From: Sphagnum compactum
Taxonomy: Eukaryota > Bryophyta > Sphagnopsida > Sphagnales
Assembly (NCBI GenBank): GCA_965153455.1
Contig: OZ234498.1
Span: forward strand, 18,104,001-18,168,000
Reading direction: 5' to 3'
Length of the DNA: 64,000 bases
In this document: in pieces, positions 1 to 14,429 of the stretch
How the letters are laid out: the number at the start of each line of letters is the position of its first letter
Numbering within the stretch: position 1 is the first letter of the stretch
Position numbers and translations under genes: made by a program
Notes under the pieces: generated by a model
Told to the model about the DNA's origin: nothing
Seen by the model: the letters and a program-made list of their open reading frames with translations, nothing else
The model's database searches: none

Positions 1-299
1 GACACTGCACTCTAGCTAATGAAATAAATGTAATTTAATGGACATTGTGCTCTAAGTATGTTATTGATTTTTCTATTCTGAAATTTTCACTCCAACCTTC
101 AATAAATTTTTCTGGAGCCCTTAATTGAAATCAACTAGCCTAGCAATGGTAATTTAGTCAAAAACTACATATCCAAAGTTTATGCCATATGTAAGAATTT
201 TCATGCACGTCCTGTAAAGCATTTGGAAATCACCTTCTATACATGAATAGGCTAGAATTGCCCATCATCGATCATTACTTTATCACCAAACATTTATTT

Positions 300-830
300 A
301 GATCTTTGTCATATGTGCTTCATTTTGAGTGATTTAAAATGTTATGGGAGTGCTACCTCAAGCTCTAGATACCATCTTTGAAGTGCAAAGGAAAATGAGA
401 AATGAAAGAATAGCAAGAAGAAAAATAAGATTTTCAACTCACAAACTGCGTTTTTTTTCTTTTTTTCTTCTCTTTGAACCTCTCCACTTTGAAAGCCTCT
501 AACTTTCTCATTTCATGTTCATTTTAAACTATTTAAAGTGCTATAGGAACACCACCTTTAGTTCTACAAATCATCTTGGAACTTTAATAACAATAGAACA
601 ACATACACCTAATTTTGTAAGTGTTTGAGAACTGGCTCTATAATCTTCTGTGTTTTGTTTTTTTGAGTTCTTGACCCTCTCTACTTTGGGGGCTTTAACT
701 TTCTCATTTCTAATCCGTTTTTGACAATTTTTAATGAGACAGATGGGCCAAGAGAAGGGGTTCAAATTTTGTTTGGACATCATAAACAAGGGAGCTCTCC
801 CCTTGGATCCGACCTGCCTTGAATGCTTAA
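300..830 (-). repeat. Inverted copy of CACTA-internal sequence
   Basis: Read on the minus strand, this stretch matches 13290-13760, which lies inside the CACTA element at 12420-15207. Both share a block beginning GTCCAAACAAAA, then a CCCTTCTCTTGG-like block, then GATTAGAAATGAGAAAGTTA. Each copy also has an internal duplication of about 200 bp, marked here by AACTTTCTCATTTC near 500 and 690. The open frame here is a product of this repeat and has no recognisable protein. It is probably a fragment of another CACTA copy in opposite orientation. Its outer ends were not located, and the window starts too close to search further left. Confidence 0.65.
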
Positions 831-3800
831 ATGTTCGTTCACCGGCCATTTTACCTTTCCTCTTTTAGAAAGGAGGAGTGATCTTACACCTCTTACTTTA
901 AAAGTGTACAAAAATTATGACTTTTTTACAAAGGTGGAAGAAACCCCTCACTTTGAAGGAGCACTATATGGAAAAAAGAAAATTGATAATCAATTTGTGA
1001 GAACTAGTCAAAAGAACTAATTGTTCTTACATTTGTGATAACCGACACTTTGAAAACCGGTTGATTAAGAAAAAAACAATTTTTTGTTATCCTAACTGGT
1101 TCTCACTTGTCATACATATATATATATATATATGATGAGAACTAGTTTATATAGTTGATTTACTAGTCAAATGTTACTTACATACATTTTTAAAATTGTG
1201 TATTTGTTTGACAATATTTAGCTAGGTGGAGAATTTTTTTGCACATGACTATACTTCTAGAGTGAACGGAAGGAATTGGAAACAAACACAAGAAAATGCC
1301 ATACATGTATAACTTGCCATAAAAAATATTCTTTCAAAGAGAAGGAGGTATTGAAGACATTTGAATCACAATTTTAAAATTAAGTGAAGAATAAAACAAC
1401 CTCCACTTGTGAAATTGTGCAAAAAGAGGAAACCAAATTAAAGATGTGCACCAAGTGCAAATCCAAGCTCAATTTTATATTAGGGGATTGAATCCAACAA
1501 TCAAACAAGCGAGGGCTAATCAGAAGCAATAAGCACAATTGATCCAATAGGAAACTAGCATGTGAGGGCCAAAAGAGAAGGGAAGAAGGGACAAAACCCA
1601 ATTCCATGTATAGTTTATTTGATATTTTTATTGAACTTTTATTTCCATTGCTATTGAAACTAACAATCAAGGAATTCAGTTTTGGATTATTTTTTTAATT
1701 ATAATTTATAGCATTCCTTTTAATCCTCATTTTTGGAATTTTTTAAACCTATTTTACAATTACGAAGGTGATAGGTCCCATTAAGAGGAATTTCATTATA
1801 GGGTTTCTTTATCCACATTCTTTTCATGGCCTTCCTGTCATCCAGTTTGGAGGACCCTAACACCACTTATTTGCAAATTGATTTCCATAAAATTCCTATG
1901 GTTGTTGGCAATTTTTACATCAAGGATATCACTAGAAGAAAATTGAGAAGTAGTAAAAACCCTTAGATACTAACAATTTGCAAATTTTCAACAGGAATAT
2001 CTGACAATTTGCAAAACTACTTACAAGTATGAAAACTTAAACAAATAAAGACACACAAGCTTGCAATCCTACAAAATGGTATCCAATTGAAACATAGACA
2101 TTGTTGTGTCGCTTAAAATCCCCCTTCAGACAACACTTCAATACCTTGGCAGCTTCGGCACAAATTAAATTATTTTTAATTTTGTCAAATTTTTGAAAAA
2201 CTAAAAACTTATTATGTTAGACCCTCTCCAATATAGTACAAGTCCGTGAGGAAGTCCAAGCAGGAAGACAACTGAAAACTTTTGATAGTGAAAGTACTTT
2301 TATTATATTTATTTTATACCAATCAAAATCTTCAAAATCAAAACTAAGCTATCGAATTAAAATTTCAAAAATATACTAATTATTCAACAGGTTCCTACCA
2401 AAACCTGCCAAGGTACTAGGGTAGTAGACACTGATTGATGTGAAGGAAAAGTACTGGATGTGTCAATAAATATTAACCCCTATTGCTCTTGTTGCAATTT
2501 TTAATGTTATATTGTTGAATATCAACCTATAGTGTTCTTTGATTTAAACCATTTAAAGTTTAAGACAATAACTACTTTGGAACAAAATTAAAGCCATCCT
2601 TGTGAATTTTTGTTTCACCAGAAAAAACAATAAGGCTCTTTAGTAAGTCTTGAATGTTACATTGTCAAAGAAAGGAAAGCCGTGTAAGCTTGTCAATACC
2701 CAGCAGCATTTTAATATCAAAGTTGTTCAAACGTTTTTCAAAGTTATATTCAAACACTACTTTTTACAAAAGTATGCAGGTCTTCTTGGACTGGAAATTT
2801 CAAAATAAAAAACTGTCTTTTAATTTTACATAACGAATGACTTGTTTGTGTTGTTCTTTTGTGATTTATTTGGTGGGTAAAATCCATGTTTATACAATTT
2901 TTTGAAGACTTTAAAAACATATAAGGGTTCATTCATACATGTCATATAAGACATCTCTATATGGTTCTAGGTCAACATCCATGATCTTTTTTAGGATGCA
3001 AAGCCATGGCCTTCAAGAATTCCCTCAAATTAGATGTGTTGGCCCTTAGGTTAAGTTAAGTAGGCCCCATATTGGAATGTTGGCCAGTAATCAACAGCTC
3101 TTTTTATGGGCCAACCAATATTACTTGTAATCCAAGAAAAATATAGATAAAAGTGCATGTAATGCCTTTGTTTAAAGGAGGTGGGAGTGAAATGGTAGAG
3201 TAGACAAATTTAGACTTCAAACTTTAGACAACTTTAGAGAACAATTTAAAGTGACAAATCTAAATTTGAAACTTTTAATTTAAACATGTCCATGTTGTTT
3301 TTTATTTCATTAAGTTTTCATATATGCCTTGCAGTTCAATTTTCATGAATTCTCACTTTTGCACTATCTCCATCTCCTTCTCCTTTAGCATTATTCTTAC
3401 TTTTTTTCATATTTTCAAAGTGAAGTTTAATTTTAGATTTTAAATTTTATTTATCTATTATAATACATTAATTCCATAAATACATAGCTTTTCCCCTAGG
3501 AATGGGGTTCTAATACTAGAATATCATAATATTTTTTCAAGTTTGACATAAGGATATCGAATTTTTATTTTATTTTTCAAAATCCACATTGTCAATACAA
3601 ATAAGAATTTATGAAACTTCTTGCTAGATTTTCTAAACTCTAAATCTCTAACATAATGAGACCTTTTACAACATTTTTAATTGCTTCTTTTTGCAAATTG
3701 GGGAGAGATAATGTTTCATTAAATTATTCAAAAAAATGTTTTTCATTATTGGAGACCTACTTTGCAATGTTGGATTGGCGATTGGCCTGAAACAAAACAT

Positions 3801-5683
3801 TCCTAGGTTATCTCCATTTTTTGTAATTTTTCCTTCCCTTGTAATCTCCTTAAATTTAAATGTGTCAAATAGATAATTGCTAGAAAATTCAGCATTTCCA
3901 AAAATAATTTAATTACCACCAAACTTGAAAAGGTACTATAGTAACAATGTTTTTGGCCCTTTATTGAGATCATAAATATGTAACTTGAAGTTGTGAAATA
4001 TTTGCATCACAAATATAAGCAAAGTAGGTTTGAAAACATTTGTTGAATTTGTGTTAGAAGAACCTACGTCCATTATAAAATTAAAATAAAATTTTATAAT
4101 ACATTGTTTTATGGAGTTTGCAACATATTTGAAAGTTCCTTTAGAAATTTGATTGAACAAGATACTTTGCACCTACTTTACAAAAGTGGACACTATAACA
4201 AGAAAGATTTTAAATGAACTTGCATTCCAAATTAACATACTTATTTTTTATCAAACATGTGTTTTTTGAATATCATTACACAAAATCAAGAATCATACTA
4301 AATTCAATCTTCCAATTACTCAAATAAATCATATGTTTAATAATGTCATAATACGTTTTGTGGGTTGCTTTACATTCAATTGTGGCAAGGATTTAGAATT
4401 ATGTGGATTGAAGGGGATCACTTTGACTAAAGGCTTAAAGCATGACAAACACATGTTACTTTTCACCAATACACTTAAGTAAAATGAGATTTTTGACTAG
4501 GTGTCAATTTGAACATCTAGTCAAAAGGAACAAATGAAAAAACCAAGGTCCATCATGATGGCAAGGCTTCATCAAATCAACCATATTGATTTGAAACTAA
4601 GTCAAATTGCCCATTCTAATTTGGCTTTGCAAATAGGGCAAACTTTACTTTTTCACCTATAGGATTTGGGCAAAAACTTTTGGCTCCAACTTTACCTAGA
4701 ATGTGTAAAAGACGTCTTGACTACTACACATCTATGCATATAATGATGAATTTGCATATTCTATAATAGTGCATGCATCGTCATATGAAATTCTAAATCA
4801 TGTAGAAAAAAAATTTATACTTTTAGTTTGTACTTATATTTAAAGGGAAAAACAACTCAAAAAGTTTTTTGTTTAGTCTAGCTAGTAGGTTAAAGGGAAA
4901 GCTAGTAAGCTAGGGTTGTTATTGATTTAGTTTAAATTAAGCATAGATAGTAACCTAAGCTATTGTTAAAGGCTATAATAGATTTTAGGTACTTTTTGAC
5001 ACAACTTGTAATTATTAAAACCCTTTTTATTGAAAATACTTCTTTATCGAAAGTACTTCTTTACTAAATTGTTTTCTTTATTGAAAACATTATGCCAAAA
5101 TGAGTGTAAATTTTTAAAACCGATAAATTAATTACCTAACTCAAGTTTCAAATTATGTTTCTAAAAACAAAATAAGATTTTTGCTAGTTCTAGAGAGATT
5201 TTGGGGTTTTTTTTATTTAATTTCAATGAGGTCACCATATGCGACCTTTTTCCTATTTCTAATCTACTTAGGACCTTGGGGTTGATGCTCAGGGCCACAG
5301 TGTGGAGATTCAATGTGTGCTAATTTTGATGTCGAGTAATTTATAAAAGGCACATTCTTGGAGTCATTTTTTCCATTGGGAAGTTTTGTAATTTTGCTTT
5401 CAAAGTTGTATTTGCTTCTTGTTAAAATTATAGTTTATTTTTAAATGGAAATTTTCTTGAAGTTGTATTTGTTTTGACAACATTGAATGTTGGATTTTCT
5501 TTAAGTTTATTTCACATACTTTCATTTGAAAATATGATAATTTATTTGAACTATGGTTGTCTTTGACTATTTTTCATTTAAAACGACACAAGGCATGTAT
5601 TTCACCTTTGCTCCTATTTCTTTGATACACAAAACTTGGGATATTATCAAGTGGACTTAATAGCTAGCTACCTAACCTAGCAT
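831..5683. other. AT-rich intergenic DNA, no gene seen
   Basis: No frame over about 100 codons, no recognisable domain and almost no CpG. Short repeats of a TTGACTA/TCAATTTG type occur near 4430-4630. This is most likely old repeat sequence beyond recognition. Confidence 0.6.
1116..1133. repeat. (AT)n microsatellite
   Basis: An uninterrupted AT dinucleotide run of about nine units in AT-rich DNA. No gene is attached to it. Confidence 0.9.
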
Positions 5684-5686
5684 AAC

Positions 5687-7134
5687 CACTAGAAGAAATT
5701 GTATCTTTGTAACTAGTCATTTTGCAACTATGTGCAACTAACATGCAACTATTGATGTATGAAATGGACACATGTCTTAAAAAGAATGGCTTAAAGTAGT
5801 ATAACAAAATTTTATATATAATATAACTATATATAACTTAAACTAAGTAACAAAAAAATAGTCTAAATAAGCTAATACACCTATAACTAACTATAGGATA
5901 TAGTAGTTAAGCTACTATGTTATGAATTATATAATAATAATAGTAATAATAACACTACAACTAATTAACCCATCCAACAACTAATAATAATAATAATAAT
6001 AACAATAATAAAGTTAGTCCAGTGTAGCTTAATTTAAACTAGTATTAACTAGCCTAGGCCCACTAAGATATTACTATTATTTTATTTTATTAAATTTATT
6101 TTTAATTAAATTAATTATGATATTTTATAATAGTAAATTTTTACTAAATATTAATATAATAATAATAAAATTCCTAGTACATGTATGGCTAACATATAAT
6201 AATATACACTTATTAGCCTATAAATACCCTAGCCTACATTGGCTACTAGCGACAAATAATAATGATTTGTTTTTCATAAGGATTGAAATTTAAATTAAAT
6301 ATTTTCGTATAATTAATAATAATAATTAGTATCGTTATTGAATATTAATCAATATATTCATATTAATAATATGATAAATAATATTGTCACCTATTAACCA
6401 TTATTACCTATAATATAATTAGTATAACTAACATGTAATACATGTTAATATACCATAGATATTAAATAATAGTTGCATCTAATTACAACTAAGTTGGTCA
6501 TGCTTATAATTAATTTGTTTATCTCATATGTTTTGTCTTCCATTCCAATTTTACACATTATATAAGTAAGTGCATTAGACATATTCACAAACCAAATAAG
6601 TGCCATTTGGGATGAACCAATAAAAGAAGCTTGACCCTAATGTTAATAACAAAAAAAAAAAGGATTATCTTAAACCTACCTATGTCGCCTAGGCCTAGCT
6701 ACCTACTTACATACTTAGGTGTAATTACCTACCTAGGTGCCATGTGTCAATATCTAAGTTGCCTAGGTGGTCTAGTTAACATAGGCTATTTATGTGGCCT
6801 ACCTACCTACCTCCTTAGGTACCTATATAACTACCAATTCATGTGTTCAAATTTGATTGGTCATAGCCTTAACACATGTCATAAATTATGTGGTCATCAA
6901 AACATTTGCATGTGCAACTAAAAAGATGCAACTAATCATAGATGTAAAAATGTATATCCATATTGTATATATTGTATAGCCTTACCATATATATAATTCA
7001 AATATTGTTGCATGCAACTACATGTCGCCCACAACTTGTTCAACTCAACTACAAGGAATTTTAAGTGCATGTGTCACATGCAACCGAATTTTAGTTACAT
7101 GTGACAATTGCAAAAACACAATTTTTTTCAATTG
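5687..7134. mobile_element. Decayed CACTA-type element, non-autonomous
   Basis: The left end reads CACTAGAAGAAATTGTATC. The reverse complement of the right end reads CAATTGAAAAAAATTGTGTT. Allowing one gap, the outer 33 bases match at roughly 70-75%, and both ends run into clusters of TTGCAACT/GCAACTA subterminal repeats. AAC stands immediately outside each end (5684-5686 and 7135-7137), as expected for the 3 bp target duplication of CACTA elements. The right terminal CACTA has decayed to CAATT. The 1448 bp interior holds TAA/ATT microsatellite and CTACCTAC-type low-complexity DNA and no transposase. The subterminal repeats match those of the element at 12420-15207, so both belong to one family. 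Confidence 0.7.
5928..6013. repeat. (TAA)n-rich microsatellite region
   Basis: Two runs of ATA/TAA trinucleotides separated by a short spacer, inside the 5687-7134 CACTA element. Confidence 0.8.
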
Positions 7135-7137
7135 AAC

Positions 7138-9173
7138 TAACCTAGCCTATTAATTATGTTAAACTAGATAGGTAATTTAGGGCTACTAGTTATGAAAGGC
7201 TAAGTATGTAATCTAGGTCATTAATTTGGCTAACTAGTTAATAAGCTAGGTAGCCTAAATAGCTTAGGTTAGGCTCTAAGTTATTAATTAGATCAGGTTT
7301 TCGTAAGGTAGGTAAGTTAATAGGGTATTTTACCTATGTAACCTACCTACTTACATCCAGCATGATACTTAAAACCTACATACCTCCAACCTAGAGTCAC
7401 ATGTATTACTTACCTTCATACCTATCCATGTGGGAATTTTTAGTTTATTTATTTTATTTTACTATTTCTTCTTAGATTCTCTTTTTTTTTAAAAACTTTG
7501 TTCGAATTCAATATAATGTATTCAACTTTTAATGTTCTTCTCTTATTTGGTTTCTAGTTTTTAGTTATTATATGTTTATCTTAAAATTGAACTACTACTA
7601 CAAAACATCAAAAATGCAAAAAAAACAAAGAAAATCACACAAGAAACTTTTTTTTATTCAATATTGTAAAATATTAAAAAAATGTTCATTTCTCAATAAT
7701 GGATGTTGAATCATAAAAAAATGAATGTCGAATGTTATTTCGTCAAACCATCTAGCTTTTAATCAATCCTTAGATTGAATCTATCTAGAGTAATTCAAAA
7801 CTTAAATAGAAACATATGACCATAACTGACTAGTATAATAAAACTAGTATACTAATTTGATTAGTACTAATTTACATTAGGTTGTAAAAACTGAAATGAT
7901 GTGCCATTTTTGTGTCAATTTTTGTGTCGACATTTATTTGGATGCATTAGTTTTTATATAGGTCCCAATGCATAGGCTAATGTTCTCTTAATAAAAAAAT
8001 TTGGAACAATTTTTACATCTATTATTTACCCATAATGAACACATATTTAATAACTTCATAATTAACACACGCCATGATCATTTGCCACATGGAAAATATT
8101 GATAAATTGATATTTGGTTGGATAAGGCACCTTTTGTTTAGCTTGTGACCAAACCTATCTAATTTTTTTGCAATTTTCATAGCACCCTTGTTTAGCTTGC
8201 CACCAAAAATGGACAAATTTGGTCACAAAATAAACAAGTCACCCCATGTTTAACTTGTGATTGAAATGGACATGTTTGGTAAATACAAAATCTCTAATCC
8301 TATATTTTGGTCTAAAATCTGGACTAAAATACAATAAAATTAATAGTAACAAAGTCTACTCATTCAGATCTAATTAGAACTAATTTTAGAATTAAAATCC
8401 AGTAATGAAAGTATGATATAAAACATCGAAATAACAACTCCGACTATGGAAACAAAGTTTTTCTAGAAATCAAAACATATTTATCTCATACTCCATTAAA
8501 GTTCCATGTTCTACAATGATACAATGGTACTCATCTCTTTACCTTCTCCAAAAATATACCAAAAAAAACAATCCTATGTTCTATTCAAATTCAAATGGTG
8601 ACAAAATTATGTATTCTAGCTAGTAATTCTTATAAACAATAACTAGGTAAATAGACATATACTAACTAATAATTACCACAAGTAACTACTCCCTTAAAAT
8701 TACCCCACCCATACTTTGAATTACGTCCCGAAATTCTAGATGAAAAATGTGTTAAGAAAGCTAATATGATGTTTCTAATTTTATGATTTAGAAATATGAT
8801 TTGAATGTACTTAATCTGTTCTATTTATACTACAATATGTTTTGTGTGTTCTTTAGTTTGAAACATTGTTTGACTCTTTGTCGTATACAAATTGTGTTGT
8901 TGTTTTTCTAATGTTTTTATTGACAACTGTGTAGTTGTTTGTTGATGGGTTGCTCTCTGTTCTTGTGATTACAATTCTATTGTCACTTGTAAATGCTGCT
9001 ATGACTTCAAATCCGATGTGTCTGAGTTTGCTCTTGTTGTTGTAGCTCTAATACAATTCATAGTTGCTGACTTGATTACAAATTTGATGTAATATGAGTC
9101 TCATCTATTGCTGCAACTCTAACACATGCTTAATCTGACCCTACTAATTTTGCAGAATTATACATTCCTCAAG
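7138..9173. other. AT-rich intergenic DNA, no gene seen
   Basis: Only short chance frames. ACTACTACTACAAAACATC near 7591 resembles a CACTA terminus, but no partner was found. Confidence 0.55.
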
Positions 9174-11680
9174 TTATATCTGCTCCCCTATCTCTGTGGT
9201 TGTAGATGCATACTCATGAGAATTAACTTTTTGCAAAACAAATTTTACTTGTTTTAGAGTCTGTTTAGCAACCTCCCTTTCAGGGCTTTCCATTCCTCCT
9301 CTGAGGTTTCTTGGTTCCTCTACAACTTCTGTACCTAATGGTCCTACCCCATTTGTATCCCTTCTGTCTTCTTCTTCATCTGAAGTCTCTAGTTCTGGAG
9401 ATAGAACTAAAGGCTCATACTCAAATGATGGCATAACTTCTTCCATCTAAAAAATCTTGTGTCTGTATAACCTTTCATTCTTCTCATACTTCGTACATAG
9501 CCCTAATATCCTTTTGGACAATGTCCTGAACTACATCCCACCATACATTTACATTTTTTTCCTCCATTGATAGTGCTTCGAGTTTTATTATGCTTCTTGA
9601 ATTCATTGTTTTCTATAAATGCAATATCATAATCAAAGGGGTTTATCTTTTGGGTCTCCTCCAAAAGTTTATTCAACTTTTCATTAAAGGCCAACTCCTT
9701 CTACAAATTTATGTCCATTTGTGCATACCTTTGGTTAGCTTGCCTTTGTATTTCATTCTTAGCCTAATATGCATTGGCATTGTCCACTATGAGCTCCTTC
9801 ACCTCCTTCTGCTACTTTAAAAGAGTTTCTTCCATGTGCATGTAGTCCCTTTGAAGTTTGTTATGCTCTATACTTAGAGTATCCTTCTCTGTTTTTAAAC
9901 CCCAGTAATTGGCATCTGTCTCCTTTAAAGTTGCTTGCAAAGAATCTCTTTCCATTTTGATGTTATGCAAATCTTTGCTCTACTTCTCCATGTTATTAAT
10001 CTTCTATCTGGTTGCCTGGAATTGTACCAATACCTGACTATTTTCATTGCTCCTATCCTATAACTCTGCCTTGAGCTTCTGCTCCTTCTCCAAAGCTCCC
10101 TGCAGATTTTGAACAAATCTATCCTTCTCCACTACAATCTGCTTGTTCTTGATCTCCAAATCAAAAAGTCTAAGCAAAATATTTGTCATCTGTACGTTGT
10201 ATTCCACTGCCTATTGAAATATAGTAGTGACTTTTCTATGCTCATCCAATTTTGCTTCTAGCCCTTGCACAAACCCTAGTGTATTAAACCTAGGAATCTG
10301 ACTCCTAGAACTTGTACATGATGAACATAGATTTCTGTGTGCAGTTCAGACTTCTCCAAATAAATTCATGCCTGTTGTAGAACTTGGTCTTCAAGGCAAC
10401 ATATATACTTTCATTATCATGTGGTGATGGAATATATTGTTAAACTTCTGGTGAATCTCAATCAAAATCCTATATCTGCTCTTCTGCTAACTCTTGTCTT
10501 TGAAACTATGGCTCCTTCTTGGGCCATCCTTGATGCTCCTGTTGATCAAACTTTTGCTCTTGCTTGGGAGAAATTGATAGTCTTGGATTAGACTTAGGAG
10601 ATATGGATTTTTCCTTCTATCTTTGATTTTGCTACTATTACTTCTTCAACAATTCTGCTACTTATTGAGGATCGATATTGCCTTTCATCGTAGTATCCTC
10701 TTATCTTCTCTACCTTTTCTGCAGAGTCTCTCTCTCCTCATCATCATTAGACTAAGACATCATAATTGCTCTTTTGGTTGTCTTAGTCTCTGGTTGGTTC
10801 TCCTTTTCAGGAAAAATGTGTGCAGGGTTCAGAGGCCTTTTGTTCTTAATGAACCTCTCCCTCATACTATCTCTTCTTCTTTTGTCCTTTTGAAGTTGCT
10901 TTGCCTGTTTCTAATTCCTCTCCTGTGATTCTGCTCCATCTAATGAAACCACTTCTAAAACATAACTTCAAGGATTATGGCAAAATGACATACATCCTTT
11001 TTGGGTTCTTTTTTGGATGTTCCTCCAATCATATTTTTTTGACACATCTCCCATCTAATCAATTCTTTGACCAATTGAAAATACATTATTACAACCTAAT
11101 TAACAAACTTTCCATGATCTGCTCTAAAGATCATCATAGTAGACTTATTGTAAAAATATTGCACCTTATCCTTTTGGTAAATAATTGGCAGAATGGCAAC
11201 AATTCTATTAGCATACTCTAACCTCATCTTTTTCACAACCCACCTTTCATTGGTATTGTAAATGTCAAGTACTTTATTTATTATTTCTACCAATGTTACT
11301 CTAGCATCAGACATTTCTGCCTAGTTTGCATCTGTTCTCCTATATGGTAGATTCTAGAAACTTCTACCAACACATGCTTATCTATTATTCTCTACTCCTC
11401 CCCCAACATAGCCTAAATTCTATTATGTTCAAAATCCAACTTGCAATTGTTCATAATTTCAACTAGAATGTTGTGGCGAAGTGTTTTCCACTCAATCTCA
11501 AACAGGCCTACTAATCGAACTCTGTTTGCCCAAGCTCTCTCTTCCTCTTTAGAGCTAGTCCAAAGGAAAATGTTTTTTAGATTGCCATTGTAAATATGCT
11601 CTGTTGGAGTAAAGACATACCTAATCCCATCATCCTAATAAATACGCACTTTCTTCCCACGTAGATTTGCAGCCATTGCT
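9174..11680 (-). pseudogene. Broken coiled-coil, gag-like frame of a retroelement
   Basis: Reading leftward from about 11680, one protein can be followed across several stops and frameshifts for roughly 800 codons. The N-terminal part begins MAANLRGKKVRI and continues past a stop; a second block starts MSDARVTLVEIINKVLD. A basic stretch rich in K/R/E follows. Then comes a long heptad-like, Q/E/K/N-rich section (about 10150-9500) that looks like a coiled coil. An acidic end (SPELETSDEEEDRR, about 9380) finishes near 9174. Frame continuity and charge layout suggest the gag-like or capsid ORF of a retroelement. No zinc knuckle, protease or reverse transcriptase was found beside it. It is clearly non-functional and the family is not identified. 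Confidence 0.45.
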
Positions 11681-11804
11681 TACCGACTTGTTCTTGTTGT
11701 GCACTTCTTGTTGGGAATATGGATTCTTTTTGGAATGTGTTCCTGTCCTCTTGATGTAATGGCAATTGTTTTTCATTCAATATCTAGCCTATGTTGGCAC
11801 ATTT

Positions 11805-11950
11805 GGGGTTTGAAGACCTTGATTTCAATAAGCAATCAATGCTTGGAACCTTTGAACCTTAAGGGATTTTTTCTTGTGGGGTTTAAAGACCTTGGTTGCT
11901 TCATGCAATCAATGTTTCCAACCCCTTTTAAGCAATCTATAATTGTCAAG
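11805..11950. repeat. Two-copy 73 bp tandem duplication
   Basis: GGGGTTTGAAGACCTTG at 11805 recurs as GGGGTTTAAAGACCTTG at 11878. Both are followed by GCAATCAATG, which gives a 73 bp period with about 75% identity. Confidence 0.65.
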
Positions 11951-13289
11951 ATTGTGATTTTGCTTCAACTTTAGAGATTATAATGATGTTGAATCCATGA
12001 TCATTGGTTATAGTTGTGAACATTTGTTTCATGAATTTAGGCGCCCACCTAAATTCATTTTCACCCATTTCAAGGCTTGTGAACTTGTGTTTCATGAGGA
12101 CAAAAGAGTGAAGCAAATGTTGGTTAGGTGGAAAAAGCTCCTAAAAAACATTTTCCACATGGACTTAGCTCCAAATTAAGCCATCGGGTTGAATTTTTTT
12201 TTGTGTTGTTACTTTGTGTGGGTTGGGTCTTGCCATCCCTTTTACATTGTGAAGAGCTTGTAATGATGGAAATAAAAGGCATTTGTTGAAAACAATTGAA
12301 GATGGAAAGGTGCAATTTCTTATCCATTGCATATGGCCCATTTTTGAATGTTACCTTGAAACACCTTTCTTTTTTCTAGTATTACAGTAAGTTTTTTAAT
12401 AACGTAAAAAGGCTGATAACACTACTAGAAATTTTGGGTTTTGCAACTGTCGTTTGCAACTAAAATTTAGTTGCATGCGACACATGCAATTGCAAATTTG
12501 TGTAGTTGCTTAAGACAAGTTGCACATGACATGCAGTTGCATGCGACACTATGTATGCAACATGTATATATGGTGTTAGTATACATGTTCATACATACAT
12601 ACTAATCCAAATGAGTTGCACCTTATGTGCAACTTTCCTTGCAACTACAATGCAACTAATCAAAATGACACATGTTTCAAAATTAAACAACTAGCTTGTG
12701 GACACGTGTCATTATTATTTTTTGTGTTTTCAAAATTAAAAATTCATTGGATTAATCTCAATCATTAAAGTTTTTGCCACTAGGATGATGACACATGGCA
12801 CACCATGGAACGTTCATTGACCATTTGACACATGTTCATTTTTAACACCAATTATATGGTGACACGTGGTAATCAAGGCCCACCTATTTATAAAATTTTA
12901 AATATTAATTAATGAAATCTACGTCATCCAATTTATGGCTAATAAAATGTTGACACGTGGTGCCTAAGTAGGTAGATAATAATTAAACCCTATTAAGTAA
13001 GTAGGTTTATTTAGGTATGAAAGTAGGTTGAAAAATAGCTAGGCTTAGGTTATGTAAGTAGGTTTATAATAATCCGATTTTATTTTTAAGTTTGACCATT
13101 TCATAAAGATCAAGCTTTTTTCATTCACTCATCCCAATGGCACTTGGTATTTTGTTTCAACAGAACTATTGCTCCTACTTATATACTGAGCCAAATAGAA
13201 TTGGAAGCCAAAGGATATGGGTTAAAACATTCCATTGCAAACCTCATGAATCAACCTAGTTGCACATTAGATGTAACTACTGTATTAAA

Positions 13290-13760
13290 GTATACCAGCC
13301 AGGGGAGGGCTTTGTTGCTTTTGGTGTCCAAACAAAACTTGAAGCCCTCCTCTTGGCGCATCTAAAACACTAAGAATCGTTGAAAATAGATTAGAAATGA
13401 GAAAGTTATGGCCCCCCAAAGTAAAGGGGGTCCAAAAACTCAAAAAAAAATTTATTGAACAATACAAAGGCCGGTTCTTAAACACCCAGAAAGTTCATTT
13501 TATGTTTTTTTTTTGCTATTAGAGTTCCAATGTGATTTGTAGGACTTCAGATGGCGCTCCTATAGCACTTTAAATTGTTTAAAATGAATAAGAAATAAAA
13601 AAGTTATGAGCTTTGAAAGTAAGAGGGGTCCAAAGAAAAAAACAAAAAACAAAACGTTTTATAACTTGGAAAGCTTATTTTTCTTCTTGTTAATTTTTCA
13701 TTACTCATTTTCTTTTGCACTTCAAAAGTGATTATAGGATTTTCTTTTTAGTAATTATGA
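13290..13760 (+). repeat. CACTA-internal repeat shared with 300-830
   Basis: Direct counterpart of the inverted copy at 300-830. It contains an internal duplication of about 200 bp: GATTAGAAATGAGAAAGTTA near 13390 and AATAAGAAATAAAAAAGTTA near 13585, each followed by a GGTCCAAA-type tract. Confidence 0.65.
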
Positions 13761-14429
13761 TTACTTAATGAAAATATGATTTTAATATTATTATCTAGTT
13801 TAAATTAATAATTAGCTTAGGACGTTTGTATACTTGTAGGTTAATTAGTGTAGCCTATTTACATTAATATTTTAACATAAATAATAAAATTTAAATATAT
13901 AATACCTATTGATTATACATATATATAATTGATTATCACTATAATTATAACATTTAATTAATAATTATGATTATTTATAATAAAATTTATAATATTATAA
14001 TATTAATTGATTTTGAAAATCATACAACAAACTAACTCACCTATCTATTGACAACTGCGGTTCTTTGTACACCTTTGTCAAGCTTATCTCTCCTCACAAA
14101 CATCTACAATTGAAAAAAGAGGACCTCAATGAACATCGAAATGCCTTGAACGAACATTGTAAGCAAACACAAATCTTTCAACATTTCATTCAACCTTCCT
14201 ACAAGGAACATGCTGAAACACTACAAGAAATGGAACATACATGTTCTATGTGATTATGTATACATACCTCTCCTCCTTTCTCTTCCCAATCGCTAGAGCC
14301 ACTAACGTCCTCCATCTGCTCATCAATATCTCGTTGCACAATGAAAGCGAAAGAGATTGAAAGTTATGAAATGCATAATCCAATGTACATTTTCTGAAAA
14401 AATATTCCAAAATAAAATAAAGTCAAACG

